From assembly GCF_016756775.1 (NCBI RefSeq), contig NZ_JAERMU010000003.1, forward strand, positions 62,001 to 126,000: a stretch of 64,000 nt of DNA. Reading direction: 5' to 3'. The notes under the pieces are model-generated. The model did not search any database. It was not told the DNA's origin and saw only the letters and a list, made by a program, of their open reading frames with translations. The position numbers and the translations under genes were made by a program. Source of the stretch: Dryocola clanedunensis subsp. sulfonylureivorans. Its GTDB lineage: Bacteria; Pseudomonadota; Gammaproteobacteria; Enterobacterales; Enterobacteriaceae. Below are positions 9,079 through 17,577 of the stretch, piece by piece (position 1 is the stretch's first letter; the number at the start of each line of letters is the position of its first letter).

Positions 9079-9777
9079 ATGTTAATAGTCGATGATCTAA
9101 ACCAGTTTTACGGCGGCAGCCACATCCTGCGCGGCGTATCGTTTGAAGCAAAAATCGGCGAGGTTACCTGTCTGCTGGGGCGTAACGGCGTGGGAAAAAG
9201 CACGCTGCTTAAATGCCTGATGGGGCTGATCCCGGCGAAATCGGGCAGCGTCAGCTGGCAGCAGAAAAATATCACCTCCCGTAAACCGCATCAGCGGGTT
9301 CAGGCGGGCATTGCCTACGTGCCCCAGGGACGCGAAATCTTTCCGCGCCTGACGGTAGAGGAAAACCTGCTGATGGGGCTTTCCCGGTTTGCCGGCCGGG
9401 ACGCTAAGCAGGTGCCGGAAGAGATTTATCAACTATTCCCGGTCTTGAAAGAGATGAAGCTGCGCCGCGGCGGCGATCTCTCCGGTGGGCAACAGCAGCA
9501 GCTGGCGATTGGCCGCGCGCTGGCGTGCAGGCCGCAGCTGTTAATTCTTGATGAGCCTACCGAGGGCATTCAGCCGTCGGTGATCAAGGAGATAGGCCTG
9601 GTCATCAGCCAGCTTGCCGCAAGGGGCGATATGGCCATTCTGCTGGTGGAGCAGTTCTACGATTTTGCCGCCGGGCTGGCGGACAGCTATCTGGTGATGT
9701 CACGCGGTTCGATTGTGCAGCGCGGAGCGGGAAGGGATATGGAAACGGAGGGCGTTCGCGGGCTGGTGGCAATCTAA
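9079..9777 (+). CDS. urtE: Urea ABC transporter ATP-binding protein UrtE
   Basis: Second cytoplasmic ATPase of the urea importer, LivF-like, 232 residues. AAAGGAG lies 7 bases before the ATG. It begins MLIVDDLNQFYGGSHILRGV, a typical UrtE start. Walker A is GRNGVGKSTLLKCLMG, the signature DLSGGQQQQLAIGRAL, Walker B LLILDEPTEGIQPSVI and the switch histidine is replaced in the VVEQ-type sequence ILLVEQFYDF, as normal for LivF/UrtE. A 73-base gap with REP-like units separates it from urtD, so it is probably cotranscribed but not translationally coupled. It ends the urea operon. Confidence 0.94.
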   Translation: MLIVDDLNQFYGGSHILRGVSFEAKIGEVTCLLGRNGVGKSTLLKCLMGLIPAKSGSVSWQQKNITSRKPHQRVQAGIAYVPQGREIFPRLTVEENLLMGLSRFAGRDAKQVPEEIYQLFPVLKEMKLRRGGDLSGGQQQQLAIGRALACRPQLLILDEPTEGIQPSVIKEIGLVISQLAARGDMAILLVEQFYDFAAGLADSYLVMSRGSIVQRGAGRDMETEGVRGLVAI

Positions 9778-9829
9778 AAAGTGGTCTTACAGAATGACGC
9801 CTTTCTGGCCCTATTGCTAAGGCCACTTT
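9778..9829. terminator. Long imperfect hairpin after urtE
   Basis: AAAGTGGTCTTA (9778-9789) pairs with TAAGGCCACTTT (9818-9829) with one mismatch around a 28-base loop. Only three T follow on the plus strand, so termination of the urt operon here is possible but not certain. Confidence 0.35.
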
Positions 9830-9874
9830 AGCATTATAGTCAGTGTCACTGCTCACCGTTCCCGGAGGTTTGTT

Positions 9875-10606
9875 TTGACTGGCTCTGTAAATGAATACCT
9901 GCAACCCATTGGCGACGCGATGCCCGACTGGCAGGCGCGTCCTCTTCCCCAGCGCGTGGTGCTGGAGGGAAAATACTGCCGCCTTGAACCTCTGAATCCC
10001 GAAGCCCATACAAAGTCGTTGCTCAAGGCCTGGGGCAAGGCGCAGGACGGTCGCGACTGGACCTATCTGGGTATAGGGCCGTTTACCAGCGAAGCGCAGT
10101 TTGCGGAGCACATCATGACTACGGCCGCGAGCAACGATCCGCTGCATTACACCATTATCGACAATGCGACCGGACACGCGCTGGGCACGATTGCGCTGAT
10201 GCGTATCGACCCGACAAACGGCGTAATGGAAGTGGGCTTTGTGACTTTTTCACCGGAGCTGAAGCGCACCGTACAGGCGACGGAAGCACACTATCTGCTG
10301 ATGAAATATGCTTTCGATGAGCTGGGCTATCGCCGCTACGAGTGGAAGTGCGACAGCCTGAACGCCCCATCGCGCAGCGCCGCCCTGCGTCTTGGCTTTC
10401 GCTTTGAAGGCGTGTTCCGCCAGTTGCTGATCTATAAAGGCAGAACGCGCGACACGGCCTGGTTTTCCATTATCGACGGCGAATGGCCGCTGGTTAAGGA
10501 AGCATTTGAGGCCTGGCTGTCTGACGCCAATCTGCCAGCGGGCAAGCAGCAGCGCACGCTTTCCAGCCTGCGTGAAGAGCTGGCCGCGCAGACCCCACGA
10601 GATTAG
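9875..10606 (+). CDS. GNAT-family N-acetyltransferase (RimJ/RimL-like)
   Basis: A 243-residue cytoplasmic acetyl-CoA-dependent acyltransferase of the RimL-like group. A TTG start is chosen because GGAGG ends exactly 6 bases upstream; the first in-frame ATG is 15 codons later without such a site. Family marks are the N-terminal strand YCRLEPLNPEAHTKSLLKA, the central TIALMRIDPTNGVMEVGFVTFSPELK, and the late RRYEWKCDSLNAPSRSAALRLGFRFEGVFR, the usual RimJ/RimL end pattern. The substrate (a protein N-terminus or a small amine) cannot be told from sequence. It converges with ydeE with only 2 bases between their stop codons. Confidence 0.8.
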   Translation: MTGSVNEYLQPIGDAMPDWQARPLPQRVVLEGKYCRLEPLNPEAHTKSLLKAWGKAQDGRDWTYLGIGPFTSEAQFAEHIMTTAASNDPLHYTIIDNATGHALGTIALMRIDPTNGVMEVGFVTFSPELKRTVQATEAHYLLMKYAFDELGYRRYEWKCDSLNAPSRSAALRLGFRFEGVFRQLLIYKGRTRDTAWFSIIDGEWPLVKEAFEAWLSDANLPAGKQQRTLSSLREELAAQTPRD

Positions 10607-10608
10607 CT

Positions 10609-11817
10609 TTAGAACATGGAGGGAATGGTCGGTGACTTCACGGCCATTCCCCGCACAATCATGAAATAAGCCAGCGCAATCGCCGCCATCAGCACCACGA
10701 AAAGCACCGACGGCGCAAACCACGTCAGCAGCAGGCCGGTGATCATCGGATTACAGGCTCCCCCCAGCCATCCCAGCTGCTGTGCCGCGAAGTAGCTCGC
10801 CTTCAGGCCCGGCGGGGCGATGTTATCCACCAGCATATACTCACCCGGCGCGTAAATAAGTTCCCCGACGGTGAACACGGCGGCGGAAATCCCCCAGAAG
10901 AGCAGGTTGTTGCCAGAAAGCATAAACCCAGCCAGTCCGGCCATAAAAAACAACGTGCCATAAAGCATCAGTTTTCTGATGTTTTCCGGGCGAATGCGTT
11001 TGCCTACCATGTACTGAAAAACAACCACCACAAAGGCGTTCACCGGCAGCACAACGCCCACGACTTTTTCAGCCAGGCCTGAGTCTGAGATAGCAATCGC
11101 GTACTGCGACAGGCAGGCGGCAAAGGAGCCGTAGACTAGCGAACCAAGAAACGCCGACAGGGTGAAATACATCAACGCCCGGTCTTTCAACATTGTGCGC
11201 GGTGAAAGCACCGTTGTGCCCGGCTGTGCGTTTTCGCTAACCGGGGCGCTGCGCACATAGCGGCTGATAAGAATAAACGGGATCACCGCCGTCAGGCCGG
11301 AGAGCCAGAACGGCAGGTTAGTGCTGTAGAGCACCGCAAGCGTGCCAATCGGCGGCCCGACCGTCCAGCCGATGTTGGCAAACGTGTAGTTGAGCGAGAA
11401 GATTTTCGGCTTCTGGTGGATTTCCAGCGTGTCGGAAAAATAACCTTTCAGCACCGTGGCAAAGACGGAATAGGCGCAGTTGATCAGCGAATAAAACACG
11501 ACGACCAGCACGGCGTTATTCACCAGCGGAATAGCGATAAAACCGCCGAGGAAAATAGCAATCGACAGCAGCATGTAGATTTTTTTATCGAATTTATCCG
11601 CGAGGATGCCGAACCACAGGCTGAAGACAACGCCTGCCGTCAGGGCCAGCGTCAGAGCAAGGCCGATCTCTTTTAGCGGCATGGCGTACTGGCGGGACAG
11701 ATAAATTGTCATAAACGGCAGGGTCAGGCCGCGCCCAACGGTGAGCAGCAGGGAGGCAATCAGCAACACGCTTATCGGGCGCTGCCTGCCGGTAAACCAC
11801 TTCTTAAAGGTCGTCAT
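10609..11817 (-). CDS. ydeE: MFS transporter YdeE (dipeptide/drug efflux type)
   Basis: A 402-residue inner-membrane proton-driven exporter with about 12 hydrophobic segments. It closely follows E. coli YdeE as I remember it: SLLLTVGRGLTLPFMTIYLSRQYA, FGILADKFDKKIYMLL, INCAYSVFATVLKGYFSD, FTVGELIYAPGEYMLVDNIAPP. The ATG at 11817 is preferred; a TTG at 11841 would add eight residues, and neither has a strong ribosome-binding site. Divergent from eamA, as in E. coli where ydeE and eamA are also neighbours. Known role in E. coli: export of certain dipeptides when overexpressed; physiological substrate uncertain. Confidence 0.9.
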   Translation of the reverse strand: MTTFKKWFTGRQRPISVLLIASLLLTVGRGLTLPFMTIYLSRQYAMPLKEIGLALTLALTAGVVFSLWFGILADKFDKKIYMLLSIAIFLGGFIAIPLVNNAVLVVVFYSLINCAYSVFATVLKGYFSDTLEIHQKPKIFSLNYTFANIGWTVGPPIGTLAVLYSTNLPFWLSGLTAVIPFILISRYVRSAPVSENAQPGTTVLSPRTMLKDRALMYFTLSAFLGSLVYGSFAACLSQYAIAISDSGLAEKVVGVVLPVNAFVVVVFQYMVGKRIRPENIRKLMLYGTLFFMAGLAGFMLSGNNLLFWGISAAVFTVGELIYAPGEYMLVDNIAPPGLKASYFAAQQLGWLGGACNPMITGLLLTWFAPSVLFVVLMAAIALAYFMIVRGMAVKSPTIPSMF

Positions 11818-12011
11818 GTTATCTTTGTCATGGGAGTGCAATCGGTGAGATCGTCAGATTTATCATGAAGAAACAGCCCTGTATAGGGAATGCTTATGGC
11901 AGGTGCCCGTCACAACCGATCTGTATGGCAGAGATTGTTTGCGATCTGTATCTGTTCAGCAAAGATTTTTAGGCTTAGGTTTTAACAAACTCATCATCAA
12001 CAGGGGTAGGT

Positions 12012-12905
12012 ATGACGCGTAAAGACGGGCTGCTGGCAATGCTGGTCGTCGTGGTGTGGGGGCTGAATTTTGTGGTGATTAAGATGGGGCTGCATAATAT
12101 GCCGCCGCTTCTGCTGGCAGGCCTGCGTTTTTTACTGGTGGCGTTCCCCGCGCTGTTATTTGTCGCTCGTCCTAAAATCCCGTTTCGTTTGCTGGCGGCT
12201 TACGCCCTGACTATCAGTTTTGGGCAGTTCGCCTTTCTGTTCAGCGCTATTAAATTCGGTATGCCAGCCGGGCTGGCCTCGCTGGTATTACAGGCGCAGG
12301 CATTTTTCACCATTATTCTGGGGGCCTTTGCCTTCCGGGAACGTTTACAGACGAAACAGATTGCCGGTATTGCGCTTGCGGTCATCGGCGTGCTGATCCT
12401 GATTGAGGGCAGCCTCGGTGGGGAGCACGTCGCGCTGCTGGGCTTTATGCTTACGCTGGCGGCGTCCTTCAGCTGGGCGTGCGGCAACATCTTCAATAAA
12501 AAAATTATGCAGCTGGCGTCACGTCCGCCGATTATGTCGCTGGTGGTGTGGAGCGCGCTTATCCCGGTTATTCCGTTCTTTGTGGCAAGCCTGCTGATGG
12601 ACGGCCCGGCGGTGATGCTGCAAAGCCTGGTGGCTATCGATTTTGTCACCGTCGCGTCGCTGGTCTATCTCGCCTTTGTTGCCACCATCGTTGGCTACGG
12701 CATCTGGGGCAGCCTGCTGGGCCGCTATGAAACCTGGCGTGTTGCGCCGCTGTCGCTGCTGGTGCCGGTGGTGGGTATGGCGAGCGCCGCGTTGCTGCTG
12801 GATGAAACCCTTTCGGCAACCCAGATGATCGGCGCGGTGCTGATTATGGCGGGGCTGTATATCAACGTGTTTGGGCTGAAAGTAAGAAGGGCGGTTAGCG
12901 GTTAA
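12012..12905 (+). CDS. eamA: O-acetylserine/cysteine exporter EamA
   Basis: A 297-residue drug/metabolite transporter (two EamA repeats, ten membrane helices) of the inner membrane that in E. coli exports O-acetylserine and cysteine. The sequence tracks E. coli EamA almost throughout: VVVVWGLNFVVIKMGLHNMP, FGMPAGLASLVLQAQAFFTI, FSWACGNIFNKKIM, GYGIWGSLLGRYETWRVAPL. AGGGG and TAGG lie just upstream of the ATG. It sits between ydeE and marB in the same order as E. coli. A 194-base gap to ydeE must hold both divergent promoters. Confidence 0.93.
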   Translation: MTRKDGLLAMLVVVVWGLNFVVIKMGLHNMPPLLLAGLRFLLVAFPALLFVARPKIPFRLLAAYALTISFGQFAFLFSAIKFGMPAGLASLVLQAQAFFTIILGAFAFRERLQTKQIAGIALAVIGVLILIEGSLGGEHVALLGFMLTLAASFSWACGNIFNKKIMQLASRPPIMSLVVWSALIPVIPFFVASLLMDGPAVMLQSLVAIDFVTVASLVYLAFVATIVGYGIWGSLLGRYETWRVAPLSLLVPVVGMASAALLLDETLSATQMIGAVLIMAGLYINVFGLKVRRAVSG

Positions 12906-12963
12906 AAGCGGGAGATGACGCTGTGCTTATTTACCCTACAACAAAAGTGTCTCTTAGCCGTAG

Positions 12964-12988
12964 GTCGGGTGGCTTTGCGTCACCCGAC
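12964..12988. repeat. REP-like stem-loop
   Basis: GTCGGGTG and CACCCGAC arms enclose the 9-base loop GCTTTGCGT. A degenerate second unit (GATGACGCTGTGCTTATTTACC) lies near 12913-12935. The pair occupies the gap between the convergent eamA and marB and could terminate both transcripts. Confidence 0.5.
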
Positions 12989-12996
12989 GCTGCTCG

Positions 12997-13197
12997 TTAC
13001 TCGTTGCCGTTGTAATATGGCGTTCCCAGATGTTCAGATTTATCGCTAATGGTGTTGCTTGCGTGATTATCTGAAGGGGGAATGATCATGCCACCGTTTC
13101 TGGCCTGAGTGACGTTGTAACTTCCTGATTGTTCCGCCAGCGCGTTGCCAGAGACCAGCGCCAGAACTATGGCAGCAGCGGAGATAAAGCGTTTCAT
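12997..13197 (-). CDS. marB: MarB, periplasmic mar-operon protein
   Basis: A 66-residue small exported protein, third gene of marRAB. In E. coli MarB lowers marA expression by an unclear route. The start at 13197 is set by GAGGAAATC just before the ATG; an upstream in-frame ATG would give an untypical leader. Residues 1-21 form a signal peptide ending ALA. The C-terminal GMIIPPSDNH and SEHLGTPYYN match the VVVPPS and LGVPYYN pieces of E. coli MarB, while the middle is poorly conserved, as is usual for this protein. Confidence 0.87.
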   Translation of the reverse strand: MKRFISAAAIVLALVSGNALAEQSGSYNVTQARNGGMIIPPSDNHASNTISDKSEHLGTPYYNGNE

Positions 13198-13247
13198 GAT
13201 TTCCTCGGTTACGCCTGAATGAACAGGCGCTTGCATAGCGTATTAAG

Positions 13248-13622
13248 TTAGTGATTTAGCGGTAGAAGATATTTCCCGTCGCCGGCAAGGTGCGTGATGC
13301 GGTACTTGTGCGGCGGTATGGAAAAATAGTTCTTAAACGTGCGGGTAAGCGTTTGTTGCGATTCAAACCCGTACCTTTCCGCTAAGTAGAGAATCGGCTC
13401 GTCGCTCTCTTTGAGCTTCTGCGCGATCTCCGTCAGTTTGCGATTTCTAATATATTGACCAAGTGAATGCCCGGTCTCTTTTTTAAACATTCTTTGCAGG
13501 TGCCACTTAGAGTAGCCCGAACGCTGGGAAACCTTCTCTAGCGATAAAGGGGTTTCCAGGTTCTCTTCTATCCAGTCCAAAATGCTATGTACTGTCACTG
13601 CATCGTTATTGCGTCTGGACAT
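13248..13622 (-). CDS. marA: MarA, AraC-family multiple antibiotic resistance activator
   Basis: A 124-residue monomeric activator with two helix-turn-helix motifs that binds marboxes and turns on efflux, outer-membrane and stress genes. [20 protein letters not shown] opens it; helix 3 ([23 protein letters not shown]) and helix 6 ([14 protein letters not shown]) are nearly identical to E. coli MarA, so DNA specificity should be the same. It follows marR by 20 bases. The C-terminal tail ([14 protein letters not shown]) is slightly shorter than in E. coli. No inactivating change is seen. Confidence 0.97.
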   Translation of the reverse strand: MSRRNNDAVTVHSILDWIEENLETPLSLEKVSQRSGYSKWHLQRMFKKETGHSLGQYIRNRKLTEIAQKLKESDEPILYLAERYGFESQQTLTRTFKNYFSIPPHKYRITHLAGDGKYLLPLNH

Positions 13623-13642
13623 CGTCTCACCTCATTTCAGCT

Positions 13643-14077
13643 TTACGGCAATACCTTTGTCAGCAGGTGATAAAGCGCATCGACTTCATCTGCCGTCAGG
13701 TTTTTAGTTAGTTCCTGGTGCAGGTCCTGGCCTACAAGGCTGTGGCATTTCTCGCACAGCGTTTTCCCTTCGGGCGTCAGCCTCACCAGAACGCCGCGTT
13801 TATCGTTCGGGTTAGGCAAACGCTCAATCCATCCCTTGCAGAGCAGACGATCGAGCATGCGGGTTAACGCGCCGAGATCCACCGACAGCACTTTCTTTAA
13901 CTCCACCGGCGTAATACACACCTGGCAATAAATGGAGCAGAGCACCTTAAATTGCGTCGCGGTGATATCCAGCGGAGAGAGATAATCATTGAGCAGGCGG
14001 TCTTTATGCTGATTAACCATGTGAATCAGCCGACCGAGTGGGATCATTTCATTGAACAGATCGCTTGTGCTTTTCAC
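13643..14077 (-). CDS. marR: MarR, repressor of the mar operon
   Basis: A 144-residue winged-helix dimeric repressor of marRAB, released by phenolic compounds and by copper-driven oxidation of Cys80 in E. coli. The GTG at 14077 gives MKSTSDLFNEMIPLGRLIHM and exactly the E. coli length; a longer frame upstream would cover the operator and is rejected. The recognition helix region SVDLGALTRMLDRLLCKGW keeps Cys80 and the wing NPNDKRGVLVRLT is intact, so this is a wild-type-like repressor rather than a resistance mutant. Operator and marbox lie directly upstream. Confidence 0.96.
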   Translation of the reverse strand: MKSTSDLFNEMIPLGRLIHMVNQHKDRLLNDYLSPLDITATQFKVLCSIYCQVCITPVELKKVLSVDLGALTRMLDRLLCKGWIERLPNPNDKRGVLVRLTPEGKTLCEKCHSLVGQDLHQELTKNLTADEVDALYHLLTKVLP

Positions 14078-14082
14078 TATGG

Positions 14083-14141
14083 TTGCCCAGGCAAGTAGAT
14101 TAATCACGCGAGATATTATTGCCATGGCAAGTATATGTCAA
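14083..14141 (-). promoter_or_regulatory. marO: mar promoter with two MarR sites
   Basis: Read on the minus strand: -35 TTGACA (14136-14141), a 17-base spacer and -10 TAATAT (14113-14118). MarR site I, TACTTGCCATGGCAA (14119-14133), sits between -35 and -10; site II, TACTTGCCTGGGCAA (14083-14097), overlaps the marR leader. Both carry the TTGCC-N2-GGCAA core known from E. coli marO. Confidence 0.9.
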
Positions 14142-14166
14142 CGTGATGGTCATCCGGCGCAGGGAA

Positions 14167-14185
14167 ATGCCACAAATAGCTAAAA
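14167..14185 (-). promoter_or_regulatory. marbox (MarA/SoxS/Rob site)
   Basis: The minus strand reads TTTTAGCTATTTGTGGCAT, keeping the TTTAGC and GTGGCAT blocks and their 5-base spacing of the E. coli mar marbox. It lies about 26 bases upstream of the mar -35 box, in the position used for autoactivation. Confidence 0.8.
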
Positions 14186-14300
14186 CGCATCAGTCTGAAA
14201 GTTAAAATCTCAAAACTGCTATGAATGACCTAACAACATGCACAGACTTTTGCTTAATATACCTGGCTACTACGTACTTAACGGACATAAGAGATTAATC

Positions 14301-14969
14301 ATGATGGAATTAATGAAGGCCATCGGACTTGGGCTGGTGGTACTTTTGCCTCTGGCAAACCCACTGACGACGGTTGCGCTGTTCCTCGGCCTTGCCGGGA
14401 ATATGAATAAACAGGCGCGCGACCGTACGGCGGTCATGGCCTCCATGAACGTGTTTGTCATCATGATGGTGGCTTATTACGCTGGACAGGTTGTGATGAA
14501 TACGTTCGGGATTTCCATTCCCGGCCTCAGGATCGCAGGGGGGCTCATCGTAGGGCTAATTGGCTTCCGCATGCTGTTCCCACAGCAGAAGGCGCATGAA
14601 TCCCCGGAATCCAGAACCAAACATGAAGAGCTCAGCGAAGAGCCTGAGGCGAATATCGCTTTTGTCCCGCTGGCCATGCCAAGTACTGCAGGGCCGGGTA
14701 CGATTGCGATGATCATCAGCTCCGCTTCAACTATCCAGCACGGCGTCGATTTTACGCCCTGGGTGGTCATGGTAGCGCCACCGATCATCTTCGCGCTGGT
14801 GGGGGTGATTCTGTGGGCCAGCCTGCGCAGCTCCGGCGCTATTATGCGTCTGGTGGGGAAAAGCGGTATCGAAGCCATTTCTCGTCTGATGGGATTTCTG
14901 CTGGTCTGCATGGGCGTGCAGTTCATCATCAATGGCGTGATTGAAATCATTAAAACCTGGCCGGCATAA
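14301..14969 (+). CDS. marC: MarC-family integral membrane protein
   Basis: A 222-residue inner-membrane protein with six hydrophobic segments, divergent from marRAB. The sequence [60 protein letters not shown] and [20 protein letters not shown] follows E. coli MarC. AAGAG lies 7 bases before ATG 14301; a second ATG at 14304 is equally possible. Function is unknown and, despite the name, no role in antibiotic resistance is established. Confidence 0.94.
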   Translation: MMELMKAIGLGLVVLLPLANPLTTVALFLGLAGNMNKQARDRTAVMASMNVFVIMMVAYYAGQVVMNTFGISIPGLRIAGGLIVGLIGFRMLFPQQKAHESPESRTKHEELSEEPEANIAFVPLAMPSTAGPGTIAMIISSASTIQHGVDFTPWVVMVAPPIIFALVGVILWASLRSSGAIMRLVGKSGIEAISRLMGFLLVCMGVQFIINGVIEIIKTWPA

Positions 14970-14983
14970 CAAAGGAACAACCG

Positions 14984-15223
14984 ATGAAAAATCTCAGGCT
15001 TTCCCAGGACGATTACAACGCGGCTGTTGGGCATATCGTCGATTACATGGAGGACAAGCACGACCTGCAGCTGGGTCAGTTTGAAGCAGAATTCTTCCTT
15101 GACGATCTGGTAAAGAAAATCGCTCCGCTTTTTTATAACCAGGGGCTGAACAAGGCGTTTGATGTCATTCAGAGCAACGTGCTGACGCTCGAAGAGCTGC
15201 TGGATTTAGAAAAGGAAGTTTAG
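14984..15223 (+). CDS. DUF2164-family small protein
   Basis: A 79-residue acidic soluble protein beginning MKNLRLSQDDYNAAVGHIVD and containing AEFFLDDLVKKIAPLFYNQGLNKA, the pattern of the DUF2164 family. AAAGGA lies about 8 bases before the ATG, and the gene follows marC by 14 bases, so the two are likely cotranscribed. No function is known. The E. coli mar locus, as I recall, lacks a gene at this place. Confidence 0.78.
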   Translation: MKNLRLSQDDYNAAVGHIVDYMEDKHDLQLGQFEAEFFLDDLVKKIAPLFYNQGLNKAFDVIQSNVLTLEELLDLEKEV

Positions 15224-15242
15224 GAAAGACTTGCACAGCTAT

Positions 15243-15273
15243 AAGGTGGATGAGGCTTTCGCTCATCCACCTT
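15243..15273. terminator. Perfect 12-bp hairpin between convergent genes
   Basis: AAGGTGGATGAG (15243-15254) pairs perfectly with CTCATCCACCTT (15262-15273) around GCTTTCG. It lies between the convergent DUF2164 gene and sotB and shares the GGTGGATGA...TCCACC theme of the REP-like units here. No strong T-run follows, so bidirectional termination is plausible but not proven. Confidence 0.5.
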
Positions 15274-15286
15274 ACAAATGCAAACC

Positions 15287-16483
15287 TCAGCTATGGTGAG
15301 GCTGCTCTTCCAGCGCCACCGGCCAGCGGCGGAAAATCAGTATCGACCAGATTAACGCCGCCAGCGCCGGAATGGCGCCGATCCAGCCGATGCTGGACAT
15401 TGAAAAATGCAGGCTAACCTGGTTACCCAGCAGCGCGCCGGCACCAATCCCGATGTTAAAGATCCCCGAAAAGAGCGACATGGCAACGTCCGTTGCGTCC
15501 GGTGCCAAAGCCAGCACTTTTACCTGCATCCCCAGACCAATTACCATAATGGCAATGCCCCAGAACATGGACAAAACCGTCAGGTTAATGGGGCTGGGGG
15601 AAGCGGGCAATAATAGTGCCAGACACAGCACCAGCAAGGCAATCGCTCCGCTTATCAGTGTTGACGCATGCCTGTTGCCGAGTTTACCGAACAGGACGCT
15701 GCCAATAATCCCCGCGCCGCCGAGCACCAACAGCAGGAGCGTTGCGAAGTTAGCGCTCAGGCCCGCAACCGTCTGTACGAAAGGCTCAATGTAGCTGTAG
15801 GCGGTGTAATGGGCGGTGACAACAACCGCCGTCAGAACATAAATACTGACCAGCGCTGGCCGGCGGAAAAGCTGCGGGACGCTGCCAAGGGATCCAGAAT
15901 GCTCGCTGGGTAATTTGGGTAAAAGCTTAATCAGGCAAACCAGCGTGATGGCCGCAACCACCCCAATGGCGAAGAACGTGCTTCGCCAGCCAAAATACTG
16001 TCCGACAATGCGTCCAAGCGGTAGTCCCAGCACCATCGCCAGTGCCGTACCGGTTGCAATCAGGCTCAGGGCCTGCGCTTTTTTACCCGCCGGAGCCATA
16101 CGAATGGCCAGCGAGGCAGTAATCGACCAGAAAATAGCGTGCGCGAAGGCGATGCCAATACGGCTGATGACCAACACGGTAAAGTTCCACGCCAGGAAAG
16201 AGAGCACGTGGCTGCCGATAAACAGCACGAAAATAGCAATCAGCAGCTTACGTCGCTCAACCAGGCTGGTCAGCAGCATAAAGGGCAGCGACATCAGCGC
16301 GACCACCCAGGCATAGATTGTCAGCATAATCCCTACCTGCGCGGTCTCCATGCCGAAACTGTTCGCAATATCCGACAGTAAGCCGACGGGCACAAACTCC
16401 GTGGTATTGAAGATAAATGCGGCAACGGCAAGAGTAACAACGCGCAGCCACGCGGTTTTGCGTGAAACTGTATTTAGAGTCAT
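15287..16483 (-). CDS. sotB: SotB sugar/arabinose efflux transporter (MFS)
   Basis: A 398-residue 12-helix inner-membrane exporter. In E. coli SotB (YdeA) removes L-arabinose and other sugars and is linked to IPTG export. Start at 16483 gives [20 protein letters not shown], matching E. coli; the frame continues upstream without homology. Strong matches include [58 protein letters not shown] and [20 protein letters not shown]. It keeps its E. coli position next to marC. Confidence 0.93.
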   Translation of the reverse strand: MTLNTVSRKTAWLRVVTLAVAAFIFNTTEFVPVGLLSDIANSFGMETAQVGIMLTIYAWVVALMSLPFMLLTSLVERRKLLIAIFVLFIGSHVLSFLAWNFTVLVISRIGIAFAHAIFWSITASLAIRMAPAGKKAQALSLIATGTALAMVLGLPLGRIVGQYFGWRSTFFAIGVVAAITLVCLIKLLPKLPSEHSGSLGSVPQLFRRPALVSIYVLTAVVVTAHYTAYSYIEPFVQTVAGLSANFATLLLLVLGGAGIIGSVLFGKLGNRHASTLISGAIALLVLCLALLLPASPSPINLTVLSMFWGIAIMVIGLGMQVKVLALAPDATDVAMSLFSGIFNIGIGAGALLGNQVSLHFSMSSIGWIGAIPALAALIWSILIFRRWPVALEEQPHHS

Positions 16484-16684
16484 AAGTTTATTTTGCGTAG
16501 GTGAGTACAAGACGGGAGAGGAGGCGATCATAAAACCATCAACCCGGGCAGACAACCAATTTTGTGATTTATGTCTCATTTATTTATGCGAACGGACGCT
16601 TAATAAAAAAACCGCACGCATAGTCAAAGGCTTATGGCAGTGTAAGCGCGATGCAAACACAAATAACAACGAGAGGGAAAGATT

Positions 16685-17476
16685 ATGCAGCCCATCGACT
16701 TTTATCTGGTAGATGCCTTTGCTGAAAGTACCTTTGAAGGGAATGCCGCAGCCGTCTGTCCGCTGACTGAATGGCTGCCCGATGAAACGCTGCTAAAAAT
16801 GTCAAAGCAGCATAATCAGTCAGAAACGGCATTCTTTGTCACCACAGATTCCGGGTTTGAGCTGCGCTGGTTCACCACGCAGCATGAAATTGATCTTTGT
16901 GGCCATGCTACGTTAGCCGCGGCGCACGTCATTTTTGAATATCTCGACTATCCCGATCCCGTCATTCGTTTCGATACTCGCTATGTTGGCCAGCTTACCG
17001 TATCCCGCAGTGGCGAGTGGCTGACGATGGATTTCCCCGCATGGCCAACCGAGCCGGTCATGGCGCTGCCGCTGCTGCTAGAAACGCTCGGCCTGAGCGA
17101 ATGCAAGGAAGTTCGCGTGGCGCGGGATTACATGGTCGTACTGGAAAACCAACAGCAGGTTGAAGCCGTGAAAGCGGATGTGAACGCCATGATCCCACTG
17201 GAAAAAATGGTCTGTATCACGGCCCCAGGAGAGGGGGAGTACGATTTTGTCAGCCGCTTCTTCTGCCCTGGCGAATCCGTACCGGAAGATCCGGTTACCG
17301 GATCAACACACAGCATGCTCATCCCTTACTGGGCAGAGAAGCTGGGTAAAACGCAAATGCTTGCCCGTCAGGTTTCCGAACGCGGCGGCGACCTGCGCTG
17401 TCAGCTTGAGGGGGATCGGGTGCGTATCGGCGGAAAGGCCGCTACCTATCTGGTCGGCAAAGTCCTGCTACGCTAA
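16685..17476 (+). CDS. PhzF-family isomerase/epimerase-like protein
   Basis: A 263-residue protein of the PhzF/DapF-like fold. It opens MQPIDFYLVDAFAESTFEGN, with the catalytic glutamate in QSETAFF (E47), the DLCGHATLAAAHVI glycine/histidine loop near residue 75 and the second-half EDPVTGSTHSMLIPYW motif typical of the family. GAGGGAAAG precedes the ATG. The family catalyses proton-shift isomerisations of unknown small molecules outside phenazine producers; no phenazine genes are present, so the substrate is unknown. E. coli YddE is a relative, not an obvious orthologue. Confidence 0.82.
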   Translation: MQPIDFYLVDAFAESTFEGNAAAVCPLTEWLPDETLLKMSKQHNQSETAFFVTTDSGFELRWFTTQHEIDLCGHATLAAAHVIFEYLDYPDPVIRFDTRYVGQLTVSRSGEWLTMDFPAWPTEPVMALPLLLETLGLSECKEVRVARDYMVVLENQQQVEAVKADVNAMIPLEKMVCITAPGEGEYDFVSRFFCPGESVPEDPVTGSTHSMLIPYWAEKLGKTQMLARQVSERGGDLRCQLEGDRVRIGGKAATYLVGKVLLR

Positions 17477-17577
17477 AAGCATAATAGCAGGACGGTTTTT
17501 ATTGGGCGGGTGTCATACTGTTGTCCGCCCAGGAATAAGAGTGACCGGCCCGTCACCTACAACAGAAGAGATTGCAT

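Noticed and set aside
14078-14125. N-terminal extension of marR to an ATG at 14125
   Set aside because: Would lie across marO; the GTG at 14077 gives exactly the E. coli MarR length and sequence.
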